DNA of 64,000 nucleotides from Morella rubra (lineage: Eukaryota; Streptophyta; Magnoliopsida; Fagales; Myricaceae). The notes under the pieces are model-generated. The model did not search any database, was not told the DNA's origin, and worked only from the letters and a program-made list of their open reading frames with translations. The stretch covers positions 24,816,571-24,880,570 of the forward strand of contig CM025855.1 in NCBI GenBank assembly GCA_003952965.2. The letters are read 5' to 3'. Both the position numbers and the translations under genes were made by a program. Shown here piece by piece: positions 45,429 through 57,265 of the stretch (within the stretch, counting starts at the first letter, position 1; each line of letters opens with the position of its first letter).

Positions 45429-47133
45429 ATGGCGACCTTGAGAAATCTCAAAATCAAGACAGGAACTTGCAAACGAATTGTTAAAGAGCTGCATTCATAT
45501 GAGAAGGAGGTTGAGAGAGAAGCTGCCAAAACCGCCGACATGAAGGAGAGAGGAGCAGACCCTTATGACCTTAAGCAACAGGTATGTCAGACAAATATAA
45601 TCCAGATCATGTTGTATGTGCTTGGCTGCTATTGTTTTTGTGAAAATGCTGTTTTCTAAAAGAAAAGAAGAAATATCATATTGCATATTCGCTGTTGGAA
45701 AACCTCATCACCTATTTGGTTGTAGGAATGAGAACCGATTCTTTTTTTGTTTTTATAAGCAAAGGAGTGAGAACTTATTCATATTCTAATAAGTTTTCTT
45801 CTATGTCCAAAATTAGAAGCACTCTTTGTTTTTATGTCCGAACAGGAGAATGTGCTTGCTGAGTCAAGGATGATGATTCCTGATTGTCGCAAGCGCCTGG
45901 AGGCCTCATTAGCTGATCTGAAAGGAACTTTGGTATTGTGTCATTCTTTTGGTTTGCTTTCTCAATATCTCAGTTTGATTGCTGCCATTCCTGTATGTCA
46001 CCATTGTCATTTACCAGAATAATGGTAAGTTTTCGTGCTTTGCCCTTATGTGGAGCAATTTGAAGACTATACTTGATGTCCACATAAATCCTAGTTCATA
46101 GCTTTCAGCATTGGGGACTTGCTGGACAATGGCCTGATAATTGTAAATTTAATGGACTACGTCTATGACAGGATAATTAGATAATTGACTCTTCCGCACA
46201 CTTCAAGCTATAGATTAGGGATCACTCATATGGGCAACACTCTAGTCATGTGCATATGTGTGTTTGCCGGATGGGCGATTAGATTATGTTCTGGCATGGG
46301 GAGGTTAAGGCTTTACTCAAGGGGATCAGTGCAAGCTATTCCATATTTCAGGGTGGGAGCTTAGAGTAGAATGATATGATATGTTCTGTATGGGTTATGA
46401 TCTAGTTATTTTCGTAGGAATGCACAGATAGGTTACTGATTCCGCTATACCGCTATTTCGTTCTGATGTTGGGTGGTAACAAACTCAAATGGGATTCTTC
46501 ACACTATATAGGAATGAAAAGAACAGATTCATCATCACAACACGAACTTCCTGCTTGGTTGTTATTATTTGTCATATGTACAGTGCTGTAATTTTTAGGC
46601 TTAATTATCGCTACAGTTATTATGGTAGTCACTTTTAACAAATCAATCCATGTGGTACAATTTTTGAACGGGCTGATCCTTGTGGCACGTTTTCAGACAT
46701 ATGGGTTCTTTCATCTATCAAAAGTAGTCAGGTAATAGAAAACTGACATAAGGTCGGGGTCGGATAGCCTATTCCGGACCCCATCTCACTTAGGAGGCTG
46801 AGACTATATGTCTGAAAAATGAATCATAGGAACCGGCATGTTCAATGTTGTACCTCAGGGATTGATTTGTTAAAGACAATACCACAGGGACTGTAACGGC
46901 AATTAAGACTAATTTTTAGCAGCTAGCATGAAGCTCTTTCCATGGAGAGGGATTCGCGCCACTGAAATCAATGGAGCAATTGAGTTTTATGAAATGCATT
47001 TGCTGAATGCTGAGCATGTCCTCAAATTCAGGGTGAGCTAGAGGAGTCAAACCAAAAGGAAGGCCCAGAAATTGAGGAAGCACGGAGCACTATGAAGGAG
47101 GTTGAAGAGTTTTTTCAGGCGACTGAAGCTTAA
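45429..47133 (+). CDS. TFCA: Tubulin-folding cofactor A
   Basis: Chaperone that captures beta-tubulin released from the CCT chaperonin and passes it along the tubulin-folding pathway, acting in the cytosol. Three exons in phase: 45429-45581, 45846-45932 and 47032-47133, giving 113 residues, the usual length for this family. The protein is a three-helix bundle type: MATLRNLKIKTGTCKRIVKE, then KERGADPYDLKQQENVLAES and MMIPDCRKRLEASLADLKGT, ending VEEFFQATEA. In Arabidopsis the orthologue is KIESEL. Intron 2 (45933-47031) carries an intact MITE ending about 120 bp before exon 3. Confidence 0.95.
46599..46909. mobile_element. Foldback MITE with long terminal inverted repeats, in TBCA intron 2
   Basis: A 311-bp element whose two arms, each about 110 bp, are inverted copies of each other: left gcttaattatcgctacagtt ... 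acaaatcaatccatgtggta ... ttttcagacatat, and the right arm read backwards gtcttaattgccgttacagt ... acaaatcaatccctgaggta ... ttttcagacatat. A perfect 10-bp duplication, taatttttag, flanks it (46589-46598 and 46910-46919). A duplication of 9-10 bp and long arms suggest a Mutator-like origin. There is no coding capacity. Confidence 0.88.
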
Positions 47134-48640
47134 TGTTGGAGCTCTCATTAACTGTGCCAAGTAGAGGGAATTCCAACTTTATTTTCTCAACATACATCCA
47201 TTTGGCATTTAGTGCGTTCTGATATGTTTAGGAGCCTCGCTTTCTTGAAGCCTTGTCTCTTGTGTGGTTTTTGCGTCCCGAAAAATTTGAAACAGAACAT
47301 ATTGTACCAACAGAACTTTTACTGCAAGTTGGTGTTTCTATTTGGCATGTCTGTCTTATTTGATTTCTAGCTACTGTAAGTCGAAGTTGTTCCTTTTCCG
47401 TCCGTTTATTGGCACGAGAGACCGATAAGAAAGTACTGGAAACAAACTGGGTAACAGTGAAAAACAGCAGAGACTACTTAGAGCAATGATTTAGATTACG
47501 ATTATAATTCTGATGTCAATAGAACGTTATCAAAGACTGCAGGGTACTAGGAACTTTAGTGAGCCAATTTTTTTGAATATAAACATCTCAAATACCTATT
47601 ATGGGTTCAGCTACTAGACGTTCAGAAATCGATCAATCACAAAGAATCAGAAAATACCACGTAAAATGGATGATAAAAGGAAGTTTCTCCCTTGTAGATC
47701 TTAGAGTCTTCATTACAGGAACAGAGCATCTCTCTCTCTCTCGGCTTGAGATCTGGCTTCCTTGATCCTGTTGTTGGGTAACTAGCGAGTGGGAAGACAT
47801 TCCTATGGTTTTCTTTTGGGCTCGGTCTCGAGAGAATTAAAATGCAGCACCAGACTAGACATCTTCTGAGAATACCATAGTAAACAAACAGAAAAAGTTA
47901 TATTAGCTAGTGCACTTGTACCTCAAGACTTGGGGTCTAAAAGTCCCAGTTTGAACTCTTCGAGTGTAAAAAATTTCTTAGGGCTACTAGATCCTAGTAA
48001 AGTTAGTTTGACCTAATCTGTGTGATTGGGTCCGAAATTTACTGGCCTATTAGATTGATTCACTCTAATAGGCCTGTTAGTTTGGATTTCTTCTCGTTAC
48101 CTTAAAAAAAGAAAAAAAAAAATTATAGAAGCAACGAGTCTTCCTCGTGCCTAATCAATTATTTACATATTTTAGGTATTAGTAAACAGTCAATTATTTG
48201 TACAACTAAATTAAGATACTGTGAAATTTTTACATGATTCTATCTGTAGTATTTATATTTCTCTAAATTATTCTATACAGTAAACTGTACGTCTCATATT
48301 TTACACGGCCGATAAGTCGCGTCAAACTTCAAACAATCATGTGAAGAGTATTTATTATTAATAGTTTTCTTTAATCGAAGAATATACTTCTATACAGCTA
48401 GATAAGACAGTTCGGTCGGGTCGAAATTTGCCGAATCCAAACTCAGGCTCTCAGCTCATATTCAGCTAATCCGGTGGGCCGAACGGGCCCAATAGCAAGA
48501 ATAGATTCCCTGACGTTGGCAGAATAGAAAATAATGAAAAAGTTGGGCTTCTGACTCGGATCCTCATAATCCATTTAACAATATCAGTCCTTTTCCGTCA
48601 TCCAATAAAAAGAAAATCGAGAATAGTGCCGAAGGTACTC
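47134..48640. other. Intergenic region between TBCA and LNK1
   Basis: TBCA 3' UTR followed by AT-rich sequence with poly-A (48104-48121). No gene, and no transposon whose ends I can define. Confidence 0.5.
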
Positions 48641-48925
48641 CACGTCATTCAGACGATAGACCACGCCACGCCCTCAAACCACGAGACGAGCACCACTATT
48701 ATTCCCCCTTTGACTCGTCCCTAGGCACGTGTCGGGCATCCACAACCTACACAGAACGTGGACCAATCACGTCGTTGATACTGATCGGATCTCATCGCCC
48801 GTCTCTCGTCCACGAATTCTGATATCCACCCCGCTTGGCATCGACCCACTCGCCACGTGTCAAACCGTGCATCACCCTTTTTATTCACCCTAAAAAAATA
48901 ATAAAATATTCTTAACAAAATTTTT
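48630..48925 (+). promoter_or_regulatory. LNK1 promoter with G-boxes and other ACGT cores
   Basis: Two perfect G-boxes (CACGTG) at 48726-48731 and 48854-48859, each in the context CACGTGTC, plus ccacgtca near 48640 and tcacgtcg near 48767. The cluster lies 65-290 bp upstream of the likely transcription start. G-boxes are bound by bZIP and bHLH light regulators such as HY5 and PIFs. I did not find a perfect evening element (AAAATATCT) in this stretch; aaaatattct at 48902 is one or two changes away. Confidence 0.6.
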
Positions 48926-49106
48926 TCCCCTCCTGAGAGCTTGTGCGAGAGGACGACTCTGGAAGCTCCGAGAAGCCCCTAATTAGAGTGCCAAACTAGG
49001 GAGAAACCAAGCCTGATTGGTTTTGTCGGCGATTTTCTTGGAACTGTTACTCGGAATTTTCATTTGGCAGGATAGTTTGGATTTTCCAGCAAGGTGTGGT
49101 TTTCAG

Positions 49107-50165
49107 GTGAGTTTTGCTGGGAGATCGGTGCTGATTTAGTTTTGTACTTGCAGCTATCGATTCTAGTATCTTGTTTTCTTTGTATTTCTTACCCTTACAT
49201 GGTTTGATTGATTTATACTCTGTTTGGTTGCTGCGAAAGTGTTGGAAATGAAAAGGATGCTTTTTGTTGGGTGTGTTATATAAATATATTGGAAGGAAAT
49301 ATAGGTTACTACAAGTTCGAATAGGATTATTGTTTAGATCATGATCTTTTAAATTTGTTTCGTAAAGCAAGGAAATAATAACGGACACTGTGACACGCGA
49401 TCTTTACATAACTGTTCTATGGTGTTGTTATGCTTTGTTTGGATGATATGAAAATTTGTTGGACTCGAAGTGGTAATTCGAATCTTAAGCCTTAGGTTTT
49501 CGGCCGCGATAACTGTTGGAAATAGCGCTTAGTTGAGCATTTTATAGTGATCGTATTTGTTGATGGGAACAGAAATAAGGGATCAAAATTTTCTCTCTCT
49601 ATCTCGCTCTCTCCGTATATAAATATGCACATAAATGTGCTCTATATTGGTCCTTTCCTTTTTCTCTGAATTTTATTGAGGTTGGACATTGAAAAAAAAA
49701 TATGTTTTTATCCTAGGCTTTTGGCAAATTTTTTGTTCTGTAGTTTGAAAAGAATCTGAAATTGCTTGCTATTTGGGGCTGGAGGAAACTGACAGCACTT
49801 AATCAGTTAGCTGACCTAAAAAAAAAGGTGTTACTTAATTTTTGTGTGTTTTTTTCTTTCTCTTACTAAAAAAAATTGGACGCACTTATTTTCTTTCTCA
49901 CAGCCAGCTAGATATTGAGGGTGTGAGTATTGGTTTGTGTTTCTAGATTTCTACCTTTTGGGCCTTCAGAGTTTTTTCCTTTAACCTTGTAGGACTAAGG
50001 AAAAGTCGCTTCACCAGAATACTGCTATTTGGTTTAGCTGAGTTCGTTTTCTTTCTATCATATTCCAATGCCTTTTATTTCCTAATCAAGTGACATTTTC
50101 TTATTGGTTATGTCAAGATATTGTGAACTGTCTGTTTACTTGGTTTGTTTTTCACTCTAAAGCAG
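49107..50165 (+). other. Probable leader intron of LNK1
   Basis: The GC-moderate sequence 48925-49106 ends tttcag followed by a consensus donor GTGAGT at 49107. A matching acceptor, ctaaagcag, ends at 50165. The exon that follows contains a short uORF and the LNK1 start codon. Other acceptors are possible. Confidence 0.5.
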
Positions 50166-50191
50166 TTTTTGGTGGTAGGAATTCTAGAACC

Positions 50192-50236
50192 ATGACATCA
50201 TACCAATCAACTGCATACGTCTGGGGTGGTGGATAA
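50192..50236 (+). CDS. Upstream ORF of LNK1, 14 codons
   Basis: ATG at 50192 opens a 14-codon frame, MTSYQSTAYVWGGG, ending with TAA at 50236, 13 nt before the LNK1 start codon. The context (gaaccATGa) is fair. If the leader exon begins at 50166 as inferred, the uORF lies wholly within it. Whether it is translated or conserved cannot be told from this window. Confidence 0.45.
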   Translation: MTSYQSTAYVWGGG

Positions 50237-50249
50237 AGGATCTCGAGGA

Positions 50250-53200
50250 ATGTCTGACTTGTACATGTGTGAGGTAGTATATCCTCTATTTCTAGGGATG
50301 ACTTCCATTTTCTGATGTTCTAAAGTGTGCTATGAGATTACCTTCGCAGAGGGAATAAGATTTTTATGTTTTGTTTGCTTTCTGGGTTCCTGTTATTGTT
50401 ATCAGTACTTTTAACCTGGTTGTTTGGACTTAGGATAATAGGATGTACCATACTTGCCAACTTGTAGTTGTGGTCACAGTTCTTTCTCCATCGCTTCAAT
50501 TAGAGACTACACAGCAGAATTCATTTCTCTGTCTCTAAAATTGAAACTACTCACTTAGCCACCCCAAAAAAAAAAAAAAAAAGAAAAAAATTTGTAAGAC
50601 GTGGAAGAATATCGGCACACAATTTACTTTTGGCAGTTTTCTTTCCTTCTATTTGCTTACCTGTAAGACTTGTCTAAACTGAGTTAAATTGTGCATGTGG
50701 ATTCATGCTTCTGGGATGTATGTCACTTGTGAATTTCTTTTCTTTTTCCTGCTTTTTCATTTTTGGGAATCTACTGTTCCTATATAGTTATATTTAATGA
50801 ATATGTGCCCACGGTGTTCTCTTCTTTTCTTTTCTCAATCTATTGTTAGTATCTAGTTCTGTGGCTAAGTGTTTGGTTATGCAGCTTGAAGACAATGTGT
50901 GGGATGACTTTCGTGAGAGCGATGACCATATAGTGCCTCATCCTGGTGATAAATGTGGGGATCACTTTGCAGTACAGGGTGATAGCTGTAAGAAACCACA
51001 ACACGTACTGACTGGTGTTACAAGTAATATTGCTAATGCATCTAACTATAGTGTTTGTGAGGAGGGAAAGCGTTCTCCAATATTGACTAAGAAAGACAGA
51101 ATGTTGGAAAAGGGTTCATGGTCTCAAGCATCTGATGGCATGTTTCCTTCTTCTTGTGATAATGACTCGCTTGAAGGAGTGACAAGAATAGAGTCTGGTG
51201 ATACAAGGATGTCCACCCATTGTTTTAAAAGTGGGAAGATAGATCCAGGTAGCAGTGAGCTCTGTGCCAACAATCCTATCTTGGGTGACAAGTGTGCGGC
51301 AGTAGATGAGAATTTGTACCGCTATCCATTCAGTAACATGTCCCATACGGATAATGAGCTCAGCTTTTTGGAAAATGATCATGAAGACAAAGAAAGTAGT
51401 CATCTCTTATCCTACTGGTGGCCAAATATAGAAAATTTTGAGGATGTTGACAGGATGTTTAGGTGGTCTTCTAAATCCTTCTTGTTTTAGTTGAGGTTTT
51501 GTTATTGTTTTCCTTTTTGTGTCATATACTACTTTCTCTCGCTTTGCATTTCTAATTGAATTGGTATATATGTTCTCTTTCAGAAGTTGTGATTCAAGTT
51601 TTGGAGTTGGTTCTCTTAGTAATGAAGACGAGTTATCCTGGTTCTCATCTTCACATGCTACTGAACTATCTGAAGATGCATTTAAGTCTGATAACAACTT
51701 TTCAGTTCATAAGGCAAATGCATTGAAAAGTATTTCATCAACAGAGCATGATGACTCGAACAAGAAAACTGTTTCCATGGGTGATCGAATGGATTATCAG
51801 ACTTCAGGTATTGATGACCCTGCTGCCCCTGGTCAGTTATCGTTTGTGAAGGGCCCAGATATGAAAACTGAGAGTAGGGAAGATTTAATGCCCAAAGAAG
51901 AGGTAGCTACTGTGATACTGAATTATCACCTCTTTTTTATCCCTCTGTTTCAATATTCAAACATATTATTCTTACTTGCCTATGTAAAGCCAATGAAAAA
52001 AAGTATTATGGCATGCCATGCTACCTTACAAAATAAATGCATTGAAATATATGGATAATGAGAATGACATTTTCTCTTCACTTTAGTTTTGACTGATCAA
52101 AAAGTGATAACATGGTTTATGATAGAAGCTTACATTAAAATGAAGGCCTCTTGTGTATATGACGTAAAACTTGAAACCAATCTAAGACTCATTGCAATTT
52201 GTGGTGTTTGGGTTCCCCCTCTCCCAACATTGCTTCCCCATTTAGTGGTATTTAAGTTCACGTGATTTGTTTTAGAATTGCTAATCTATGTAAGCATCCA
52301 ACGGTGATGTAGTTATTCTCCTTTATGCTGTGAGAAAATAATTACTTGAAATGTTAACAAATTTTATAACTTCTTGACAGACCAATATGCATAGGAAGCA
52401 GTCCAAGAACCATAACCAAACAGAAAGAAAAAGAAAAGATCGATATCTACAAAATGGTGGTTCGTCTCACTATTTTGGAAAACTTGGAGATCCGAAGCAT
52501 TGCTATGGAGACTCGTCGCATGAAGCTCTTTCTACCCTGGGAAGTCATCAACATAAACAAAGCCGAGGACCTGATGCCTTATGTTATAGGCAGACACACA
52601 TACCCTGTATGCACCTGGAATGTAGTCATCCTTCAGATCAAATCTCACTTTGTCCAGCTCTATCAGGTAACAGATCTGAAAACAGTGGCCACACAACTTC
52701 TACGAAGGAGTCTTCCTACGCATCAAATCTAGTCCAGTCCATGGAGAGTTCTCATGGTCATCCATTGGACTTTCCTGCAAAAACAAACAATGGGAGGAGA
52801 GAGAAACTATGCCAGGATTTACTAACTCCTATTCCTAGGAAGTTTAAACACCTAGATATGTCTCCTCCAATGGAATTTGGTCATATAGTTTCAGCTCAGA
52901 AGCAGGTATTGCACTCTGAAAATGAGGTTGAAGCCCATGGTGAAGTTGAAGGAGTTAGTGTAGGAATTCCAACAGAATTTGATTCTTCAAATGTACCGGA
53001 GAGCTCTTGCATAAGCTCTGCACTGAATGAGATCTCAAGAAGCAAATATTTTCGCCAGCTTCAACAAGTGACAGAACAGGTACGAACGAAATGCAATACA
53101 CATGGAATCAATGATACCCTTTTTTTTCTCTCTCTCTCTCTCTCTTATCATGTGCAAATTCATTTTTTATGAACTAGTATGTGCAATATATAATTTTTTA

Positions 53201-54030
53201 GGTTTCGATGCTTTTCAACATTTCTGACCTGAAACTGCTTGAATTCAGTTGGATATCAGGACAAAACTGTGTATAAGGGATAGTCTGTACCGCTTGGCTA
53301 GGAGTGCTGAACAAAGGCATAACTGTGCCAATCTGATTGGTGGCAATGGAGATGACCGAGATGCAGGCAGAGTGCTTATGGTTCAAGAAACAAACAAGTA
53401 TGCAATAAGTGCTTGTCCTCAGACTTATGTTTTTTCAATGTGTTAAATCACCAGTCAATGTGTTAAATCACCATCTGTCCCTCCTGTGTCATACCGGAAA
53501 GCATGTGGCACCTATTAGAAAAGGAATTTAATTTGATTTATTTATTTGAGTTAACTTCTCTTACACAATGCTTGCTGTGTGGTACTTGTGTTGAATGGTT
53601 TTTGCTATTGTTTTCTTATCTATGAGTAGGATCTGCTGTTATTTCCACTATTTGATTAGGTGTTCTTGTGTTTTTTAATAATGGCCTATTCAGGTGCACC
53701 GGATTCATGGATATGGAAACTGGTACAAATCCCATAGATCGCTCAATAGCACACCTACTGTTTCACAGGCCCTCAGATGCATCTGTAGTGCCTGCTAACA
53801 ATGCGGTCTCTCTTAAGTCTCAGGCCTTGGTAATTTTTCACTCTTCGTTCCATATAATATATATATCATGGAGCTCGTGTTAAAATGTAGGCTTATTCTT
53901 TGATCTTAATTAACAGATTAATGGATCTGTCACTAGTCCACCTGCAATGGCTGAGACACAGGTTTTCCAGGAAGGTACGGTTGTCCCTGCAGATAAAAAG
54001 ACACAGACTCTGATGACAGAGAACAAATAA
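50250..54030 (+). CDS. LNK1: LNK1-type clock transcriptional coactivator
   Basis: LNK proteins are nuclear coactivators that work with MYB factors of the REVEILLE group to drive evening clock genes in plants. Seven coding exons in phase: 50250-50273, 50885-51462, 51584-51902, 52381-53079, 53249-53397, 53694-53829 and 53917-54030, giving 672 residues. The first exon codes only MSDLYMCE. Recognisable conserved blocks are NIENFEDVDRMFRSCDSSFG near residues 185-208, DELSWFSSS near 220, LDIRTKLCIRDSLYRLARS from 541, and NPIDRSIAHLLFHRPSD near 605. The start MSDLY, the RSCDS block and the wording of the C-terminal blocks match LNK1 better than LNK2 as I recall them. Much of the rest is disordered, rich in Ser, Asp and His. 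Confidence 0.93.
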
Positions 54031-55284
54031 GAAAAATTAGCTTTAACACCAGTATTGTGAAATATGTTTATTTTTCAATTGACTGCAAATCATAATGTAT
54101 AATCAACGTTTGAGGCCCAACATAGATACCAGTTTCGATCCCATGTCTCGAATCTCATTTGTTGGATAGGTTTTTATTTCTGTGTTGGTGTATATCTTTG
54201 CAGCTTTCGCATTCATCTCGATAAAAGCTACCGTATCCCTTTATCTGTCACTAGAATTTGTCTTGCATCTCCATCTCACCCTGTTGGTCCTAATTATGCC
54301 AGTTATCTGTGTCCATTTTGTACCTTGTCTTGGCGTGCCCTTGGCTAATGAATGACTGAACTTTCTTATAGACTTTGCTCTGTTCAGATTCTGTTGACAT
54401 CCTTCTTGACATGCATGATCCATCTCCTCGAGCCAACACACTGCTTTATTTTATTTGAATTTCGTGATTCATATTTTCACTTTTAAGGCACCCGTTACGA
54501 AATGGTGAGCATAATATTATCATTTTTGTAGTTCACTCTGACTCATGCGGTATGCTAATTATTATTAGTTTCTGGTCTTACCTGGTGACACGTGTCAACA
54601 ACGAGTTCCAACAAGGTTGAAATTACGAAAAATGAAAGCAAAATAAAAATCTATAGGGAAAAAGAGGAGGCCCGTCGTCGCGAACACTTGCACTGGTGAA
54701 GAAACGGATAGAGCTCAAGTCCTCGGTTTGGCTTGCATCAGCTCTGAGCACCCCGCTAAGCAAGGGCAACTGTTAGTTGCATGCTTCTCGGTCTGCCTGG
54801 CTTCATCTAATCTGTGCTCAAGGAGACGCCTGCGATAATTCCCTGTGCGGGGGAAAACACGTGATTGGTCTTGAAGGAGTCCGGCTACTGTAGCATCTAA
54901 CTCAACTCAGCCGTGACAATGGCGGTTCTTCATCTCTTTCTCTGCTCCTTCTATTTTGATTAATTTCACGGGGGATTTGAGATTGATTATCTAATGTTGG
55001 TTCTGTCAAAGGAACGATAATCAGCGTGGGAGGAAGAATCGGCAATCCAGTGTTCGCTAAAAACTTTTTGGTAGGGGTAGTTCCTTGGCACGATTTGGCA
55101 GGCCGGGCCATCCTGCTTGGTCTTTTTGATGGAGAACGAAAGTACGGCCATGACTTTCCTAGGCTGATCCAAGAAATGCACTTTTGCAGGCCCTAGTACA
55201 CGAGGAAAAAAAATCCTAAAAAGTCATTGCGTATGTAAAGCGTTCCCCTAATTTTTTTTAGGAAAAAATTATTGTTGACTCTAT

Positions 55285-55715
55285 AAGATTACGTTAATTA
55301 TATTTTACTTTTTCTAATTTAAAAAATTACGATTTACGTTTTAAAAATATTAAACATTTATAATATTCATCTACAGTTATAATAGAATAAAATTTTTATT
55401 ATAATCGACGATATTAAAATGATTAAAATAATTTTTTAAAATAAAAATATTAAAAATATTAAAAAATTTTATTAAAAATAAAAAAATAATATTAAAAAAG
55501 ATAATATTTTTTAAATAAAATTATTAAAACTTTATCTCATAATTTATATATTTTTTTAATATTTATTTATTTTTTAAAAATTATTTTTAAAGATATTTTA
55601 ATTATTTTAATATCACGTTAAGTTTAACAAAAATTTTGACCTAGTGTAAATATTTTATATTTAACGAATATAAATCATAATTTTAAAAATTAAAAAATCG
55701 TAAATATAATTTTCG
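55285..55715. repeat. AT-rich foldback element
   Basis: About 430 bp, nearly all A and T. The left arm (aattacgatttacgttttaa, then gacgatattaaaatgattaa) recurs reversed on the right (tttaattattttaatatcac, then aaatcgtaaatataatttt), so the whole can fold into one hairpin. It is probably a MITE, but no target-site duplication could be assigned. Confidence 0.5.
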
Positions 55716-55989
55716 CATATTTATAAGGCCAAGAAAAACAAATTTTTCCTATTTTTTCTTAGTATATGAGAAAGAGAAGCTGATCGATATCCTTTTTATT
55801 TTTTTCTAGATCAGAAGTGATCGTTATCCTCATTGATCTTTATTTTCGTTAGCATTCCCTGATCTTTCCCCATCTCTTCAAAAACTGGTGCCGTATTTTG
55901 ATGTACCGTGAAAGTTACACGAACGTGATACGCCCTGAGAGCAGAATTAGTAAAAGACTCGCCCCACTCTTTTTCACTTGCGCCTCTCC

Positions 55990-56580
55990 CCTTCGCCCTC
56001 CCTCCTCTGGCCGGCAGAAGCTGTTCATATTTCTTGCCTTCTTTTTCTTTCTTGGTTGCTGCTGGTTTAGTTTAGTTGTGGGCTTTTTGTCCGATGGAGT
56101 GGGAGCGTTCTTTGCTTGGTTTTGGGGCAGATCTGCCGTCACGCACTTCTTGGCCGACTTCAGCCGCCCTGGGTCTCCGACGCTAACTGTGTACGGTATG
56201 ATCGTCGCTTGCTCTCTCCATCTTCTTGTGGGGTGCCACTTTTGTGTGCCCCTCTTTGCCGGTGCTGGCATAGACTTTTTCGTGGGAAAGTGGGATCGAG
56301 GTGCCTGTACTTGCATCCTCTCCCCTGGCGAAAGACTCCGTCTTCCGTGGCGGCTCTTAACTGTTGTCCTTGTGGCCATTTCGTGGCTTGGCCGTTCGGC
56401 TCATTTGGCTGTGCTTTGTGCACTCTTATATGTGTCTTTGGACCGTGTGGCCCTTTGTATTTGTTAAATTTTGCTGTATGCCCTTATGTCCTGTAGCTGG
56501 CCCCTTGTGGTTTGTGTTATGCGCTTGTATGTTTCCCCACTTCTAAATAATATTATGGTTTGCTTAGAAAAAAAAAGAAA
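55990..56580 (+). mobile_element. Possible retroposon 3' end
   Basis: A block of higher GC than its surroundings, open in several frames, ending aataatattatggtttgctt then an A-rich tail and (GA)n. A sharp composition change and a poly-A end suggest a 5'-truncated retroposon. No reverse-transcriptase motif or duplication of the target was found, so this is tentative. Confidence 0.3.
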
Positions 56581-57265
56581 AGAAGAGAGAGAGAGAGAGA
56601 GAGAGTGAATGAGTCAGCCTTTAATCAAGGATGTCACAATGGTGGCATAGGAAGTGGATCCAATCACACAAATTACTCGGTCAGCTTCAAGGCAAAAAAA
56701 AATCAACTCGGTCTAAATGCTTAGTTAGCGTTGCGAAAACTTCAAGGAGATCCAAAGAAAACTGCATCCCAGCTCCTAAAGGCGTGCTGAATAATACTAA
56801 TTTCCAAATAGTAACAGCGATGGCTCCGTGGTTGAGATATAATCAACCAGCTGTATGAACTGAAGCCTTTTGATCACCTGTCAATTGAGGATCGAAATCT
56901 CCTACCTCTCTTTTTAGTGGTTCCTTCATATTTCCCAAGATTGGCTTTCTGTTGGGTGACAAACTGCATGGTATTTGAATTTGTCATGAGAGGTGAAATT
57001 TCACGATCGTCAAGCAGGAAGGACCATGCAATGTCACTTCAACGTTGAGAACAGCAAGTAATTGCACAAAAGCAAGGAAATAAAGCAGTTAAGAGCATAA
57101 GACATTGGAAACAAAAACTAAAAGACAATCGTACGCGCAAATTCCCTGATAGATATGTCTGCGCATATCAATGTCTAGTAGCACCATGACCTCCGCGGAA
57201 TATGTGTACATTGACAATTTAGAAATGCTTGACCGTTCCATGCCATCTCTGAAGAATGGACTCCG

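Larger units (their letters stand above)
54031..57265. other. Intergenic region between LNK1 and the zinc-ribbon gene
   Basis: Contains LNK1 3' UTR, two more G-boxes (CACGTG at 54589-54594 and 54858-54863), an open frame 54987-55196 of unknown meaning, an AT-rich foldback element (about 55285-55715), a GC-richer stretch ending in an A-rich tail (55990-56580) and a GA microsatellite (56586-56604). No gene could be established. Confidence 0.5.

Noticed and set aside
55898-56467. 189-codon hydrophobic open frame
   Set aside because: Open on several frames at once in a GC-rich block with an A-rich tail; more likely retroposon-derived than a gene.
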